A model generated the notes under the pieces. It had not been told where the DNA came from and searched no databases. It worked only from the letters and a program-made list of their open reading frames with translations. DNA of 15,998 nt from Treponema sp. (GTDB taxonomy: Bacteria > Spirochaetota > Spirochaetia > Treponematales > Breznakiellaceae), in assembly GCA_031254385.1 (NCBI GenBank), contig JAIRUO010000188.1, positions 1 through 15,998 of the forward strand, given 5' to 3'. How positions within the stretch are numbered: position 1 is the first letter of the stretch; every line of letters starts with the position of its first letter. The translations under genes were made by a program, and so were the position numbers. Positions 1 to 7,581 of the stretch are shown here, in pieces.

Positions 1-795
1 GGCGGGCAAAAACAGCGGGTTGCCATTGCTAGGGCCCTAATCAACGAGCCCAGCGTGCTGCTCCTGGACGAGCCTCTTTCTGCACTTGATGCCAAACTGC
101 GCCAGCACATGCTTATAGAACTAGACACCATTCACGATAAAATTGGAATCACCTTTATCTACGTTACCCATGACCAGCAAGAAGCCCTTTCGGTATCAGA
201 TCGCATTGCGGTGATGAATCAGGGGAACGTGTTGCAGGTGGGCACCCCTCATGAAATCTACGAAAGCCCCAGCGATGAATTTGTCGCCCGCTTTATAGGC
301 GAGACCAACCTTTTTGACGCGACTGTGGCCACTGTAAAGAAAATCAGCGGAGGCCCGATTGTAATTCCAAGCATGAATATTTTTGATCCTGTTCCGGTAG
401 TGATCCCCCCGAGTGCCGAAGATGAGTCCGAATATATGGTGTGGCTGGATATTCCGGATATGGGGAGGATCAAGGTAACCACCGTGGACGAGTTCAAACC
501 AGGACAAAAAGTGTGCTTTACCATCCGGCCAGAAAAAATTCTTATTTCCAAGGAAAAACCTTCTACTAAAAGAGAAGACATTAATTTAGTTCAGGGCAAT
601 GTAGACGAGCCGATTTATTCGGGTTTCATTACCAAATTTTATGTCAAATGCAGCGAGAACCTAATGATCCGCGCAATCAAACAGCATGCGCAATATTATG
701 ATGAAGGCCCTGACATAGTATGGAAAGATAAGGTCTACCTTTCCTGGAGCGCCAATGACGGCTACATTGTTGGCCTTAAAGAAGAGGAATCATAG
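1..795 (+). CDS. potA: Spermidine/putrescine ABC transporter ATP-binding protein PotA (5' end missing)
   Basis: This is the ATPase that powers polyamine import, working on the inner face of the membrane with PotB and PotC. The reading frame is open from the first base, so the gene starts upstream of the window and the Walker A part is not visible. What remains begins inside the ABC signature ([13 protein letters not shown]), followed by Walker B ([11 protein letters not shown]) and the H-loop (YVTHDQ). After these comes a roughly 150-residue C-terminal region of TOBE type, as is usual in PotA. The stop codon TAG is followed directly by the potB ATG with no gap, so the two are translated from one message. 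Assignment to PotA rather than another CUT/Pot-type ATPase rests on the potB-potC-potD order downstream. Confidence 0.95.
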   Translation, partial: GGQKQRVAIARALINEPSVLLLDEPLSALDAKLRQHMLIELDTIHDKIGITFIYVTHDQQEALSVSDRIAVMNQGNVLQVGTPHEIYESPSDEFVARFIGETNLFDATVATVKKISGGPIVIPSMNIFDPVPVVIPPSAEDESEYMVWLDIPDMGRIKVTTVDEFKPGQKVCFTIRPEKILISKEKPSTKREDINLVQGNVDEPIYSGFITKFYVKCSENLMIRAIKQHAQYYDEGPDIVWKDKVYLSWSANDGYIVGLKEEES

Positions 796-1686
796 ATGGC
801 TCGCAAGAATTTGGGCCTTGCCTATTCTTCTTCCATGGCAATATGGTTTACCCTGTTCTTCCTTGCTCCCATAATAATCATTTTCGTCGTCAGTTTCCTT
901 AAGAAAGGGTTTTACGGCGGCGTGGTGTGGGAATTCACGCTGGACGCTTACAAAAGCCTGGCAAACCCAAGCATTCTTGCCATTACAGCAAGGACCATGG
1001 TTGTTTCCATAATTGCCACCGTAATAACGATTTTAATTGCCCTTCCCTGCGGCTACTATATGGCCCGCAGCACCAGGCAGACGCTTCTGCTCCTCTTGAT
1101 CATCATTCCGTTCTGGACAAATTTTCTTATCCGGGTGTTTGCCTGGATAAACATTCTGGGGAATAACGGCTTTGTAAATGAATTGCTGATGCGCTTTAAT
1201 CTGATAGACAGCTATATTCAGTTTATGTACAACCAGAAGGCCGTTACCTTGGTACTGGTGTATATGTATCTGCCCTATGCCATACTTCCCCTGTTTTCTA
1301 CGATTGACAAATTTGATTTCTCGCTTTTGGAAGCTGCTAGGGATTTGGGTGCGAGCAAACTGGTATCCATCATCAGGATTCTGCTTCCCAATATAAAGAG
1401 CGGCCTCTTTACTTCAATACTGTTTACATTTATCCCCATTTTTGGGGCTTATGCGGTACCTCAGCTTGTAGGCGGAATGGAGTCCTATATGCTAGGAAAC
1501 GTAATTGCGGATCAGATACTCAAATCCAGAAACTGGCCCTTTGCGTCGGCTATTTCCATGGTTCTGACTGTTGTTACGACAGCCGGCGTTCTTATTATGA
1601 TGGGCATACAGCGCAGGGAAGCTGCCCGCGTTACAGATACAACTAAAATAGAAGGCCGCCGAACGGCCAACGGAGGCGCGTTATGA
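796..1686 (+). CDS. potB: Spermidine/putrescine ABC transporter permease PotB
   Basis: Inner-membrane permease of the polyamine importer, 296 residues, the usual size for PotB. About six hydrophobic segments are visible, the first at roughly residues 13-35. The cytoplasmic EAA loop that docks to the ATPase reads EAARDLGASKLVSII at about residue 179. The start ATG follows the potA stop directly and has a GAGG Shine-Dalgarno at 784-787, 8 bases upstream. The stop TGA overlaps the potC ATG in the classic ATGA arrangement, pointing to coupled translation. Identification comes from the EAA motif, the membrane pattern and the operon context. Confidence 0.94.
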   Translation: MARKNLGLAYSSSMAIWFTLFFLAPIIIIFVVSFLKKGFYGGVVWEFTLDAYKSLANPSILAITARTMVVSIIATVITILIALPCGYYMARSTRQTLLLLLIIIPFWTNFLIRVFAWINILGNNGFVNELLMRFNLIDSYIQFMYNQKAVTLVLVYMYLPYAILPLFSTIDKFDFSLLEAARDLGASKLVSIIRILLPNIKSGLFTSILFTFIPIFGAYAVPQLVGGMESYMLGNVIADQILKSRNWPFASAISMVLTVVTTAGVLIMMGIQRREAARVTDTTKIEGRRTANGGAL

Positions 1687-2558
1687 GTTTTCGCGATATA
1701 GTGCGTAACGTAATCACCTCCATAAAGCCCGGACAGCAACATTCCAACGAAGCTTCCCGTCACGCAAAACGGGCGTACCGGAAAAAGGTTTCTTTTTCTC
1801 AGACGGTTTTTATTGTTACAATGGTCTTTCTTTTTCTGCCCCTTCTTATTCTAATCCTCTACTCCTTTAACGATTCCATGAGCATGAGGTGGACGGGCTT
1901 TTCTCTAAGATGGTACGAAAGGCTTTTTTCCGAAAGGGAGTTGTGGCGCAGTTTCTGGAACAGCATGATCATTGCTTTTACTTCCGCTGTCAGCGCAACG
2001 GTTATTGGAACTCTTGGGGCAATAGGGGTCAACTGGTACAAGTTCAAACTGCGCGGCTATGTTCAGACCATTTCCTTTCTCCCAATGATACTGCCAGAAA
2101 TTATAATAGGCGTTTCCCTTGCCATATTTTTTGCCGGTGTCGGCATCCCCCCTGGCCTCTTTACCATTTTTGTTGCGCATACCACATTCAATCTGCCCTT
2201 TGTCTTCCTTATGGTAATGGCCAGATTGGACGAATTTGACTTTAGTATTATTGAGGCCGCACAGGATCTTGGCGCGAACGAAAAACAAACCTTGATGAAG
2301 GTAACGGTTCCCATCTGCATGCCCGGCATCATTTCAGGGTTTCTTACGGCGATAACGCTGTCCCTCGAAGACTTTGTAATCACCTTTTTTGTATCCGGAC
2401 CAGGCTCTTCAACTTTGCCAATATTTATTTTTTCCGCTATTACCCGCAAAGGCGGAGTAACCCCGGTAATCAGCGCCCTTTCGGTGGTGATGATCCTGGG
2501 TACAGTGCTTCTTAGCTATCTTCTTAGAAACTTCATAAAATACTTTGCGGCTAAATAA
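1683..2558 (+). CDS. potC: Spermidine/putrescine ABC transporter permease PotC
   Basis: Second permease subunit of the polyamine importer, 291 residues. An N-terminal basic stretch of about 37 residues (HAKRAYRKK) precedes the first membrane helix, and several more helices follow. The EAA loop reads EAAQDLGANEKQTLMKV near residue 191. The start overlaps the end of potB by 4 bases (ATGA) and is preceded by GGAGG at 1672-1676 with a 6-base spacer. It forms a heterodimeric channel with PotB by family precedent. The gene ends 31 bases before the first potD start, so potD is very probably on the same transcript. Confidence 0.94.
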   Translation: MSFRDIVRNVITSIKPGQQHSNEASRHAKRAYRKKVSFSQTVFIVTMVFLFLPLLILILYSFNDSMSMRWTGFSLRWYERLFSERELWRSFWNSMIIAFTSAVSATVIGTLGAIGVNWYKFKLRGYVQTISFLPMILPEIIIGVSLAIFFAGVGIPPGLFTIFVAHTTFNLPFVFLMVMARLDEFDFSIIEAAQDLGANEKQTLMKVTVPICMPGIISGFLTAITLSLEDFVITFFVSGPGSSTLPIFIFSAITRKGGVTPVISALSVVMILGTVLLSYLLRNFIKYFAAK

Positions 2559-2573
2559 AAAATCCAACCCTAC

Positions 2574-2593
2574 AAGGAGGAAAAATGAAATGA
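2574..2593 (+). promoter_or_regulatory. Shine-Dalgarno and start-stop minicistron before the first potD
   Basis: A full AAGGAGG lies at 2574-2580. Two ATG codons follow: one at 2585, which reads Met-Lys then TGA, and one at 2590, which overlaps that TGA and opens potD. The second has a 9-base spacer and encodes a clear lipoprotein signal, so it is taken as the real start. An in-frame TTG at 2545, inside potC, would add 15 hydrophilic residues ahead of the signal peptide and is rejected. Whether the two-codon minicistron is ever translated is unknown. Confidence 0.6.
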
Positions 2594-3669
2594 GAAAAAC
2601 CCTTATCTTGCTAGCGGCATTAGCTACGCTGGTTATGATCATGGGATCATGTGCAGCTCGTGAAACTCTCTCCATCTACAATTGGAGCTATTATACTCCC
2701 GAATCGGTAATCAAAAAATTCGAGGCAGAATATGGCGTCAAGGTAATTTATGATGAATTTGCCAGCAATGAAGAGATGTACGCCAAGATAATAGCCACAA
2801 ACAAAGAAGGCATACTAGGGCGATTTTTCCAGCTTTTTAGCCGCCAATATGATATCATATTCCCCTCCGGATACTTTGTACCCATTATGATCCAGCAGGG
2901 ATTGCTAGAAAAAATTGACAGAGCGCAGATTCCCAATTTAAAAAATATCGATCCTGCGGTTCTTGAAAAAGCAATATACGATCCCAATATGGACTATTCG
3001 GTTCCCTATTTTTGGGGCGCTGCCGGGATAGCGGTTAATACAGCTATGGTTCCAGACTACGAGAGGGACTGGTCTATCTTTGCCAGAACCGATCTCCGGG
3101 GCAGGATGACCATGCTGGACGACATGCGGGAAGTTATGGGCAATGCACTGGCTTATTTGGGTTACTCGGTCAACAGTAAAAACCCGGCGGAAATTGACGC
3201 GGCCAAAGACCTTATCAATAGCCAATGGAAACCCAATCTGGCCAAGTTTGATTCCGACTCATTCGGCAAAGGCTATGCCAACGGCGAATTCTGGGTTGTC
3301 CACGCTTTTGCCGAAGTTGTTTTTGAGGAAATTGCCGATAACGAAGAGCTTATGAGGGATACGGTTTTTTTTATTCCCCCTCGTAATGGTCCGGCCTTTG
3401 TTGACAATATGTGCATACTAAAAGGCACTAAAAATTTTGAACTGGCCCACAAGTTTATTGATTTTATCCATAGGCCCGAGATCTATGCCGAATTCTGCGA
3501 CTCGTTCGGTTTCCCAGCAACGGTCAATGTTCCGGCAAGGCAGTTTAAAACAGGCACTTCCTGGTACGAGATTGAGGATCTGTCCGAAGTGGAACCTGTA
3601 AATGATCTGGGGCCGATATTTGAACTGTATAACGACGCATGGTTCCATTCAATTCGAACTGGCAATTAA
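2590..3669 (+). CDS. potD: Polyamine-binding lipoprotein PotD, first copy
   Basis: Extracytoplasmic solute-binding protein that delivers spermidine or putrescine to PotBC; 359 residues. The N-terminus is a lipoprotein signal peptide (MRKTLILLAAL...) with a relaxed spirochaetal lipobox MGSC, so Cys21 would be the lipidated residue. PotD-family blocks are visible in order: YNWSYYTPE, SNEEMYAKI, YDIIFPSGYFV, DYSVPYFWGAAGI, LDDMREVMG and AFVDNMCIL. By recalled comparison with E. coli PotD, the ligand-contacting Glu of 'DxREV' and the Asp of 'xxD' are kept, while the Trp just before that Asp is Phe. Relative to E. coli PotD there is an insertion of about ten residues (EGILGRFFQLFSRQ) before the YDI block. 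It closes the potABCD operon and has a close paralogue at 6367. Confidence 0.94.
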   Translation: MRKTLILLAALATLVMIMGSCAARETLSIYNWSYYTPESVIKKFEAEYGVKVIYDEFASNEEMYAKIIATNKEGILGRFFQLFSRQYDIIFPSGYFVPIMIQQGLLEKIDRAQIPNLKNIDPAVLEKAIYDPNMDYSVPYFWGAAGIAVNTAMVPDYERDWSIFARTDLRGRMTMLDDMREVMGNALAYLGYSVNSKNPAEIDAAKDLINSQWKPNLAKFDSDSFGKGYANGEFWVVHAFAEVVFEEIADNEELMRDTVFFIPPRNGPAFVDNMCILKGTKNFELAHKFIDFIHRPEIYAEFCDSFGFPATVNVPARQFKTGTSWYEIEDLSEVEPVNDLGPIFELYNDAWFHSIRTGN

Positions 3670-3670
3670 A

Positions 3671-3731
3671 TGTTACAAACTAAATGATGTAACTAATGAG
3701 AAGGAAAATAATCCTTAATTTCATGTTGTGA
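3671..3731 (+). pseudogene. 5' stub of a potD gene with decayed ribosome binding site
   Basis: Directly after the first potD stop, this 60-base stretch matches the leader and first codons of the intact second potD (6343-6400). The ATG at 3696 opens MRRKIILNFML and then TGA; the intact gene starts MRRKIILHFVL. From 3690 to 3728 only a few bases differ. Upstream, the two leaders (TGTTACAAACTAAATGATGT versus TGTTAAGACTTAAGGAGGT) align with one gap, and the AAGGAGG of the intact copy has become AAATGATG here. Similarity fades at about 3730, where the unrelated AT-rich segment begins. The stub and the intact gene thus form imperfect direct repeats around that segment. Confidence 0.75.
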
Positions 3732-3750
3732 GGAATTTGAGTTGTATAAT
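3723..3750 (+). promoter_or_regulatory. Possible sigma-70 promoter for the GNAT gene
   Basis: A perfect -10 hexamer TATAAT lies at 3745-3750. A weak -35 candidate, ATGTTG at 3723-3728, is 16 bases upstream. A transcript would begin around 3757 and reach the ATG at 3768 with a short leader containing AAAGGA (3755-3760). The -35 match is poor, so this call rests mainly on the -10 and the position. Confidence 0.35.
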
Positions 3751-3767
3751 GGATAAAGGAATATTCA

Positions 3768-5816
3768 ATGCTAATAGATGTTTTTAATACTGTTCTTCAA
3801 TACATGAATAGAGTAAATACCATAGCAAGTTTTATAGCGGTATCTGCATCTATAATTGTCGCTATAATATTCTTTTCAGGACTCTTTCAACTACGTAAGG
3901 CATTCAAAGAATTTAGACTCACACTCAGTAGGCTTGCGAAAGTTTATTGGCATACCCGATCCAGTCGTCATAGTTTAATCCGTCTATACCTTGAACTTTT
4001 AATAATACGTTCAGGTGGTTTGATTCTAACAAAAGAAATGTTTAAGGAAATTAATAATGAGTTCTTGATCATGCGAAATAGTAACAAAACAATAATCAAA
4101 GTTGATGATTGCAGTTATTTAACAGCCTCAGAGTTTAATGAATTCGTAAAGCATTACTTTGATTTTTTTTCCAATCCGAAAAATGGCAAAAAATACCTAA
4201 TCCCCCAGAATGAACCGCTTTCATTTATCTCAACCATTAGTATTGTTGAAGGATTCTTGTCTCCTTTTGTTTTAATTGACGGCCTTATTGTGCGATATCA
4301 AGAAAGTTGGCCACATATTATAGACAAATATAAGGAATTCGCTTCGGCTCAAGGAACTATCAATACAACTGATTTATCTTTCCTGTTCAGTTGGTTATTA
4401 TGGGGACCATCCTGGCAACCGTTTTTAAAAAAAACAAATTATGCTGTTTTATACTTCGCCTATGGGGATGAAAACAACGCTATTCCTGTCGTGCTTCCGG
4501 TTCAATGCAATGAATTTGTAAATCAAGGGGGAGAAAATAATTTTCGTGGTGAGTGTTGCGAGATTCAAACAAAATTGTATCACAGAAAATCATATTTAGA
4601 TGCACACTGGGAACAGTTTACCCCAGAATATCAATATGTGATGCAAAAATACCGCGACATGGAAGAGGAGTATTGTTCTTTAATGGAATACCAGTCGCAT
4701 AACACAAAACTTCATTTAGGTGAATCAAAGTACTATTGTACAGCATACTTGTGGATTATGCTTGAGCGATTAAATAATAATTACAGTCCATTTTCTATTG
4801 AAGATTGTATCGTAATGTTTGAACATGCCAACCTTGCAGATAATAATCATCGAACATTTTTATTGGAAACACTAATTGCAAAAACCATCTCATATTTATC
4901 AGAAAAATATAAGGAGAGAAAGTCTTCAAAACAAAATTTCTGGTACCGTTTTTGTATGGCTAGTAGCAATGATGTAAGAAAAGCATTTCAAAATAAATTG
5001 TATGAACAATCAAAAAATGGATACCAATATCTCAAGGATTTTGTTATTGCTGAATCTGCAAGAATTCCTATCAATATATTAAACGATATTGATAATGTAT
5101 TTAACCAGAACAAGAAAACCGAATATCCGATTATTGAGGAAGCTCAAAACAATAAGGAGGGAATTATTGATTTATGTAATATGTATGGGCAAATATTTCT
5201 ACCAGCGTTTCCAAATGACGATGAACGAGAAAGCCTTGAGAATCTAATACGATTCCTACAATCTGAGAATAAAAGAGAAGATCGGCATATTATTCATATG
5301 AAAACTAACTCAACTATTGTTGGAAGCATATTTTTTTCTTATTTCCATGAAGCCAATTCGGGATATATTCCCTACATAGTAATTGATCCAAACTCTAGAA
5401 AAAAAGGGTATGCGAGGGCAATGTTTGAAGCAGCGATGAAAATAATGGAACAGGATGCAAAAAAAATTAATAAAAAATCATTAAAACATATATATCTAGA
5501 GATTGATAAATATTATAAAAATATTCCACCTTCTGTACATCTGTGGCACAGTTTAGGCTTTAAGCGCATCGACCTAACATACATACAACCGCCACTTAAC
5601 AAAGAAAAAAAACCTTCTGATAATCTCATTCTTGTTGTACGACATAAATCTCCTGACAGTTCTGCTATACCAGCCAATGATGTAAAAATATTCATAAAAG
5701 AATTCTTCACAAGATCTTTTGATATTCCCCAGCCAATTCTAGATGATTATGTTAAAGAAATGGTTTACAGATTGGGCGAGAGAAAAAATGTTCAATTATT
5801 GAGTATTATGCCTTAA
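3768..5816 (+). CDS. Membrane-anchored protein with C-terminal GNAT acetyltransferase domain
   Basis: 682 residues; not recognised as a named protein. Residues about 18-42 form one strongly hydrophobic membrane helix (ASFIAVSASIIVAIIFFSGL) followed by a basic stretch, so the bulk is probably cytoplasmic. Residues about 60-440 are soluble and match no family I can name. Residues about 445-620 look like a GNAT N-acetyltransferase: motif A reads IVIDPNSRKKGYARAMFEAA, with Pro541, Arg544, Gly547 and Ala549 in the V-x-P-x-x-R-x-x-G-x-A pattern that holds acetyl-CoA pyrophosphate. The later SVHLWHSLGF matches the usual 'A..lYeklGF' strand. A tail of about 60 residues follows. The ATG has AAAGGA 7 bases upstream. 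Base composition is clearly more AT-rich than in the pot genes, and a potD stub and a broken IS flank it, so horizontal acquisition is likely. Substrate unknown. Confidence 0.8.
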   Translation: MLIDVFNTVLQYMNRVNTIASFIAVSASIIVAIIFFSGLFQLRKAFKEFRLTLSRLAKVYWHTRSSRHSLIRLYLELLIIRSGGLILTKEMFKEINNEFLIMRNSNKTIIKVDDCSYLTASEFNEFVKHYFDFFSNPKNGKKYLIPQNEPLSFISTISIVEGFLSPFVLIDGLIVRYQESWPHIIDKYKEFASAQGTINTTDLSFLFSWLLWGPSWQPFLKKTNYAVLYFAYGDENNAIPVVLPVQCNEFVNQGGENNFRGECCEIQTKLYHRKSYLDAHWEQFTPEYQYVMQKYRDMEEEYCSLMEYQSHNTKLHLGESKYYCTAYLWIMLERLNNNYSPFSIEDCIVMFEHANLADNNHRTFLLETLIAKTISYLSEKYKERKSSKQNFWYRFCMASSNDVRKAFQNKLYEQSKNGYQYLKDFVIAESARIPINILNDIDNVFNQNKKTEYPIIEEAQNNKEGIIDLCNMYGQIFLPAFPNDDERESLENLIRFLQSENKREDRHIIHMKTNSTIVGSIFFSYFHEANSGYIPYIVIDPNSRKKGYARAMFEAAMKIMEQDAKKINKKSLKHIYLEIDKYYKNIPPSVHLWHSLGFKRIDLTYIQPPLNKEKKPSDNLILVVRHKSPDSSAIPANDVKIFIKEFFTRSFDIPQPILDDYVKEMVYRLGERKNVQLLSIMP

Positions 5817-5935
5817 CGGAAAGCCTATTAGTGAAATAAACGGTAACGCCTGAGTACCAGTGCCTCCTGATATTTTGTCAAGGGGAAATACGTTTTTTTT
5901 CAAATTTCCTCTTCCCCTGGCCGCTCCCGACCCTT

Positions 5936-6209
5936 TTATATACATATCGCTTGTTCGGCTAGCTTTGCCGCACTGTTTCCCTGGCTTTCCCACGGACGCG
6001 GTTCATACGTGCTTTTGTTCCGCAATATCGAATACATAAGCTCCGCCATCCCCCGGCCTATCGAAACAAGGGTCTTTTTCTTACCCTTGCCCGTCCGGCA
6101 TCTCAACCGCCTGGCGCCGCCTTTCCGCCGTTGCTAGATCCTTCCGCACTACCTCTATATGCTCCCGGTACATAAACAGCGCATGAAGCTGGTTTATAGC
6201 CTTTATCCC
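5936..6209 (-). pseudogene. Remnant of an IS110-family transposase
   Basis: Two pieces of an IS110-type transposase survive on the minus strand. From 6209 to 6090 the frame reads GIKAINQLHALF ... VVRKDLATAERRRQAVE, which resembles the central part of IS110-family proteins. From 6085 to 5936 a different frame reads GKKKTLVSIGRGMAELMYS ... NKSTYEPRPW, then runs to TAA; this resembles the family's C-terminus. IS110 transposases are around 400 residues, so roughly 150 residues between the pieces are missing and the join is out of frame. The gene is dead. Family assignment is from remembered sequence patterns, not a search. Its position next to the GNAT gene makes it a candidate vehicle or a later hitch-hiker for the inserted segment. 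Confidence 0.65.
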
Positions 6210-6303
6210 CCTTCAACTCCCGGCAATATAAGATGGTTCCACTCAATACGGACCTGCAGTTAACAATCTATTCCCGTGTACGCCTGTCTTGGCTATTGGG
6301 AAC

Positions 6304-6330
6304 TTGAATTTTTGTCTCATTTTTTATATT
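6304..6330 (+). promoter_or_regulatory. Possible promoter for the second potD
   Basis: TTGAAT at 6304-6309 and TATATT at 6325-6330 are separated by 15 bases, shorter than ideal, inside a T-rich tract. It would serve the second potD, which the insertion has cut off from the potABCD transcript. Weak on sequence alone. Confidence 0.3.
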
Positions 6331-6366
6331 TTTTTCTAAAAGTGTTAAGACTTAAGGAGGTAACCA

Positions 6367-7446
6367 ATGAGAAGGAAAATAATCCTTCATTTCGTTTTGG
6401 CAGCGTTTATTTTGCCTGCCATTTCATGTTCAGATGATAATAGGCTCAATGTGTATAACTGGAGCTATTATACTCCTGAATCGGTAATTGAGAAATTTGA
6501 ACAAGAATATAAGGTCCGTGTCATTATTGACGAATTTGCCAGTAATGAAGAGATGTACGCTAAAATAGTAGCCACCAACAGAGAAGGCATACTGGGGTGG
6601 TTTTTCAGGCTGTTTAGCCGACGCTATGATATTGTATTCCCTTCACAGGATTATGTATCCATCATGATAGACCAGGGAATGTTCGAAAGTATCGATCATG
6701 GTTTAATCCCTAACCTTCGGAACATAGATCCGGCTGTGCTGGAAAAAACCACCTACGATACCTATATGCATTATTCGGTTCCCTATTACTGGGGCGCTGC
6801 CGGAATAGTAGTGAATACTGCCAGAGTTCCCAACTATGAAGAAAGCTGGTCCATCTTTAGCAGAGCTGATCTCCGGGGTAGGATGACCATGCTGGACGAC
6901 ATGAGGGAAGTCATGGGCGATGCTTTGGCGTATTTAGGCTATTCGGTAAACAGCAAAAACCGGAGGGAAATTGAAGCGGCCAAAAACCTCATCAACAACC
7001 AATGGAAACCCAATCTGACCAAGTTTGATGCCGATGCTTTTGGCAAGGGCTACGCCAACGGCGAGTTCTGGGTTGTACAAGGTTATGCCGAAGTAGTATA
7101 TGAAGAAATCATGGATAATGCACAGCTAATGAGGGACACGGTGTTCTTTATTCCGTCGCAAGGAGGCCCCGCCTATATAGACAGCATGTGCATACTAAAA
7201 GGCGCAAAACATAGAGATCTGGCCCATAAGTTTATTGACTTTATCCACCGGCCGGATATTTATGCGGAATTTTGCGACTCTTTCGGTTTCCCGGCGACAG
7301 TGAATGTTGCGGCCCGGCAGTATAAGACAGGCCCCTCCTGGTATCAGCTTGAGGATCTGTATAATCTGGAACTTAAAGACGATTTGGGTGCCTCCCTGGA
7401 GCTTTACAATGACGCCTGGTTCAATTCCATCCGCGTAGGGGAATAA
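6367..7446 (+). CDS. potD: Polyamine-binding lipoprotein PotD, second copy
   Basis: A second, intact 359-residue PotD, the same length as the first copy and roughly seven-in-ten identical by eye. The signal peptide MRRKIILHFVLAAF ends in lipobox AISC, so Cys21 would be lipidated. It shares the blocks YNWSYYTPE, SNEEMYAKI, YYWGAAGI, LDDMREVMG and LAHKFIDFIHRP, and the same insertion before the YDI block. It differs near the presumed ligand pocket: PSQDYV instead of PSGYFV, and AYIDSM instead of AFVDNM. AAGGAGG at 6354-6360 sits 6 bases before the ATG. The leader resembles the stub after the first potD, so the two genes were probably once adjacent in the operon. It may have a different polyamine preference or simply act as a dosage copy. 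Confidence 0.93.
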   Translation: MRRKIILHFVLAAFILPAISCSDDNRLNVYNWSYYTPESVIEKFEQEYKVRVIIDEFASNEEMYAKIVATNREGILGWFFRLFSRRYDIVFPSQDYVSIMIDQGMFESIDHGLIPNLRNIDPAVLEKTTYDTYMHYSVPYYWGAAGIVVNTARVPNYEESWSIFSRADLRGRMTMLDDMREVMGDALAYLGYSVNSKNRREIEAAKNLINNQWKPNLTKFDADAFGKGYANGEFWVVQGYAEVVYEEIMDNAQLMRDTVFFIPSQGGPAYIDSMCILKGAKHRDLAHKFIDFIHRPDIYAEFCDSFGFPATVNVAARQYKTGPSWYQLEDLYNLELKDDLGASLELYNDAWFNSIRVGE

Positions 7447-7455
7447 TGCTATCTG

Positions 7456-7569
7456 TTTTTTAACCACGGATTACGCGGATTTACACGGATTTACACGGAT
7501 AAATATTAAAATTTTCATTCTCTTATCCGTGTAATCCGTCTTAATCCGTGAAAATCCGTGGTTAAAAAA
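7456..7569. terminator. Long inverted repeat of CACGGATTTA units between convergent genes
   Basis: The outer arms TTTTTTAACCACGGAT (7456-7471) and ATCCGTGGTTAAAAAA (7554-7569) are perfect complements over 16 bases. Inside them the left arm carries three CGCGGAT/CACGGAT units at 10-base spacing, and the right arm carries the complementary ATCCGTG/ATCCGTC units. Together they give a stem of nearly 50 bp with a few mismatches around an AT-rich loop near 7503-7523. Because the arms begin and end with T and A runs, the hairpin would end in a U tract in either direction. It lies between convergent genes, so it can serve as a bidirectional terminator. The repeat units also suggest a dispersed intergenic repeat family. 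Confidence 0.7.
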
Positions 7570-7581
7570 GGGGCCACCGTC

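Larger units (their letters stand above)
5817..6366. other. Gene-free 550-base stretch holding IS debris and the second potD leader
   Basis: No intact gene is visible. The middle, about 5936-6209, is a broken IS110-type transposase on the minus strand (separate entry). The part from 5817 to 5935 shows no recognisable coding or structured element. From 6210 to about 6300 there is possible further transposase sequence in shifting frames (for example RELK just before the 6209 fragment, one base out of frame). The T-rich tract 6301-6340 and the Shine-Dalgarno AAGGAGG at 6354-6360 belong to the second potD. Confidence 0.6.

Noticed and set aside
2545..2589. TTG start for the first potD inside the end of potC
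   Set aside because: It would put 15 hydrophilic residues ahead of a clear lipoprotein signal, and AAGGAGG is correctly placed for the ATG at 2590 instead.
5796..5993. 65-codon minus-strand frame over the end of the GNAT gene
   Set aside because: The transposase-like sequence lies in a different frame of this strand; this frame shows no family pattern.
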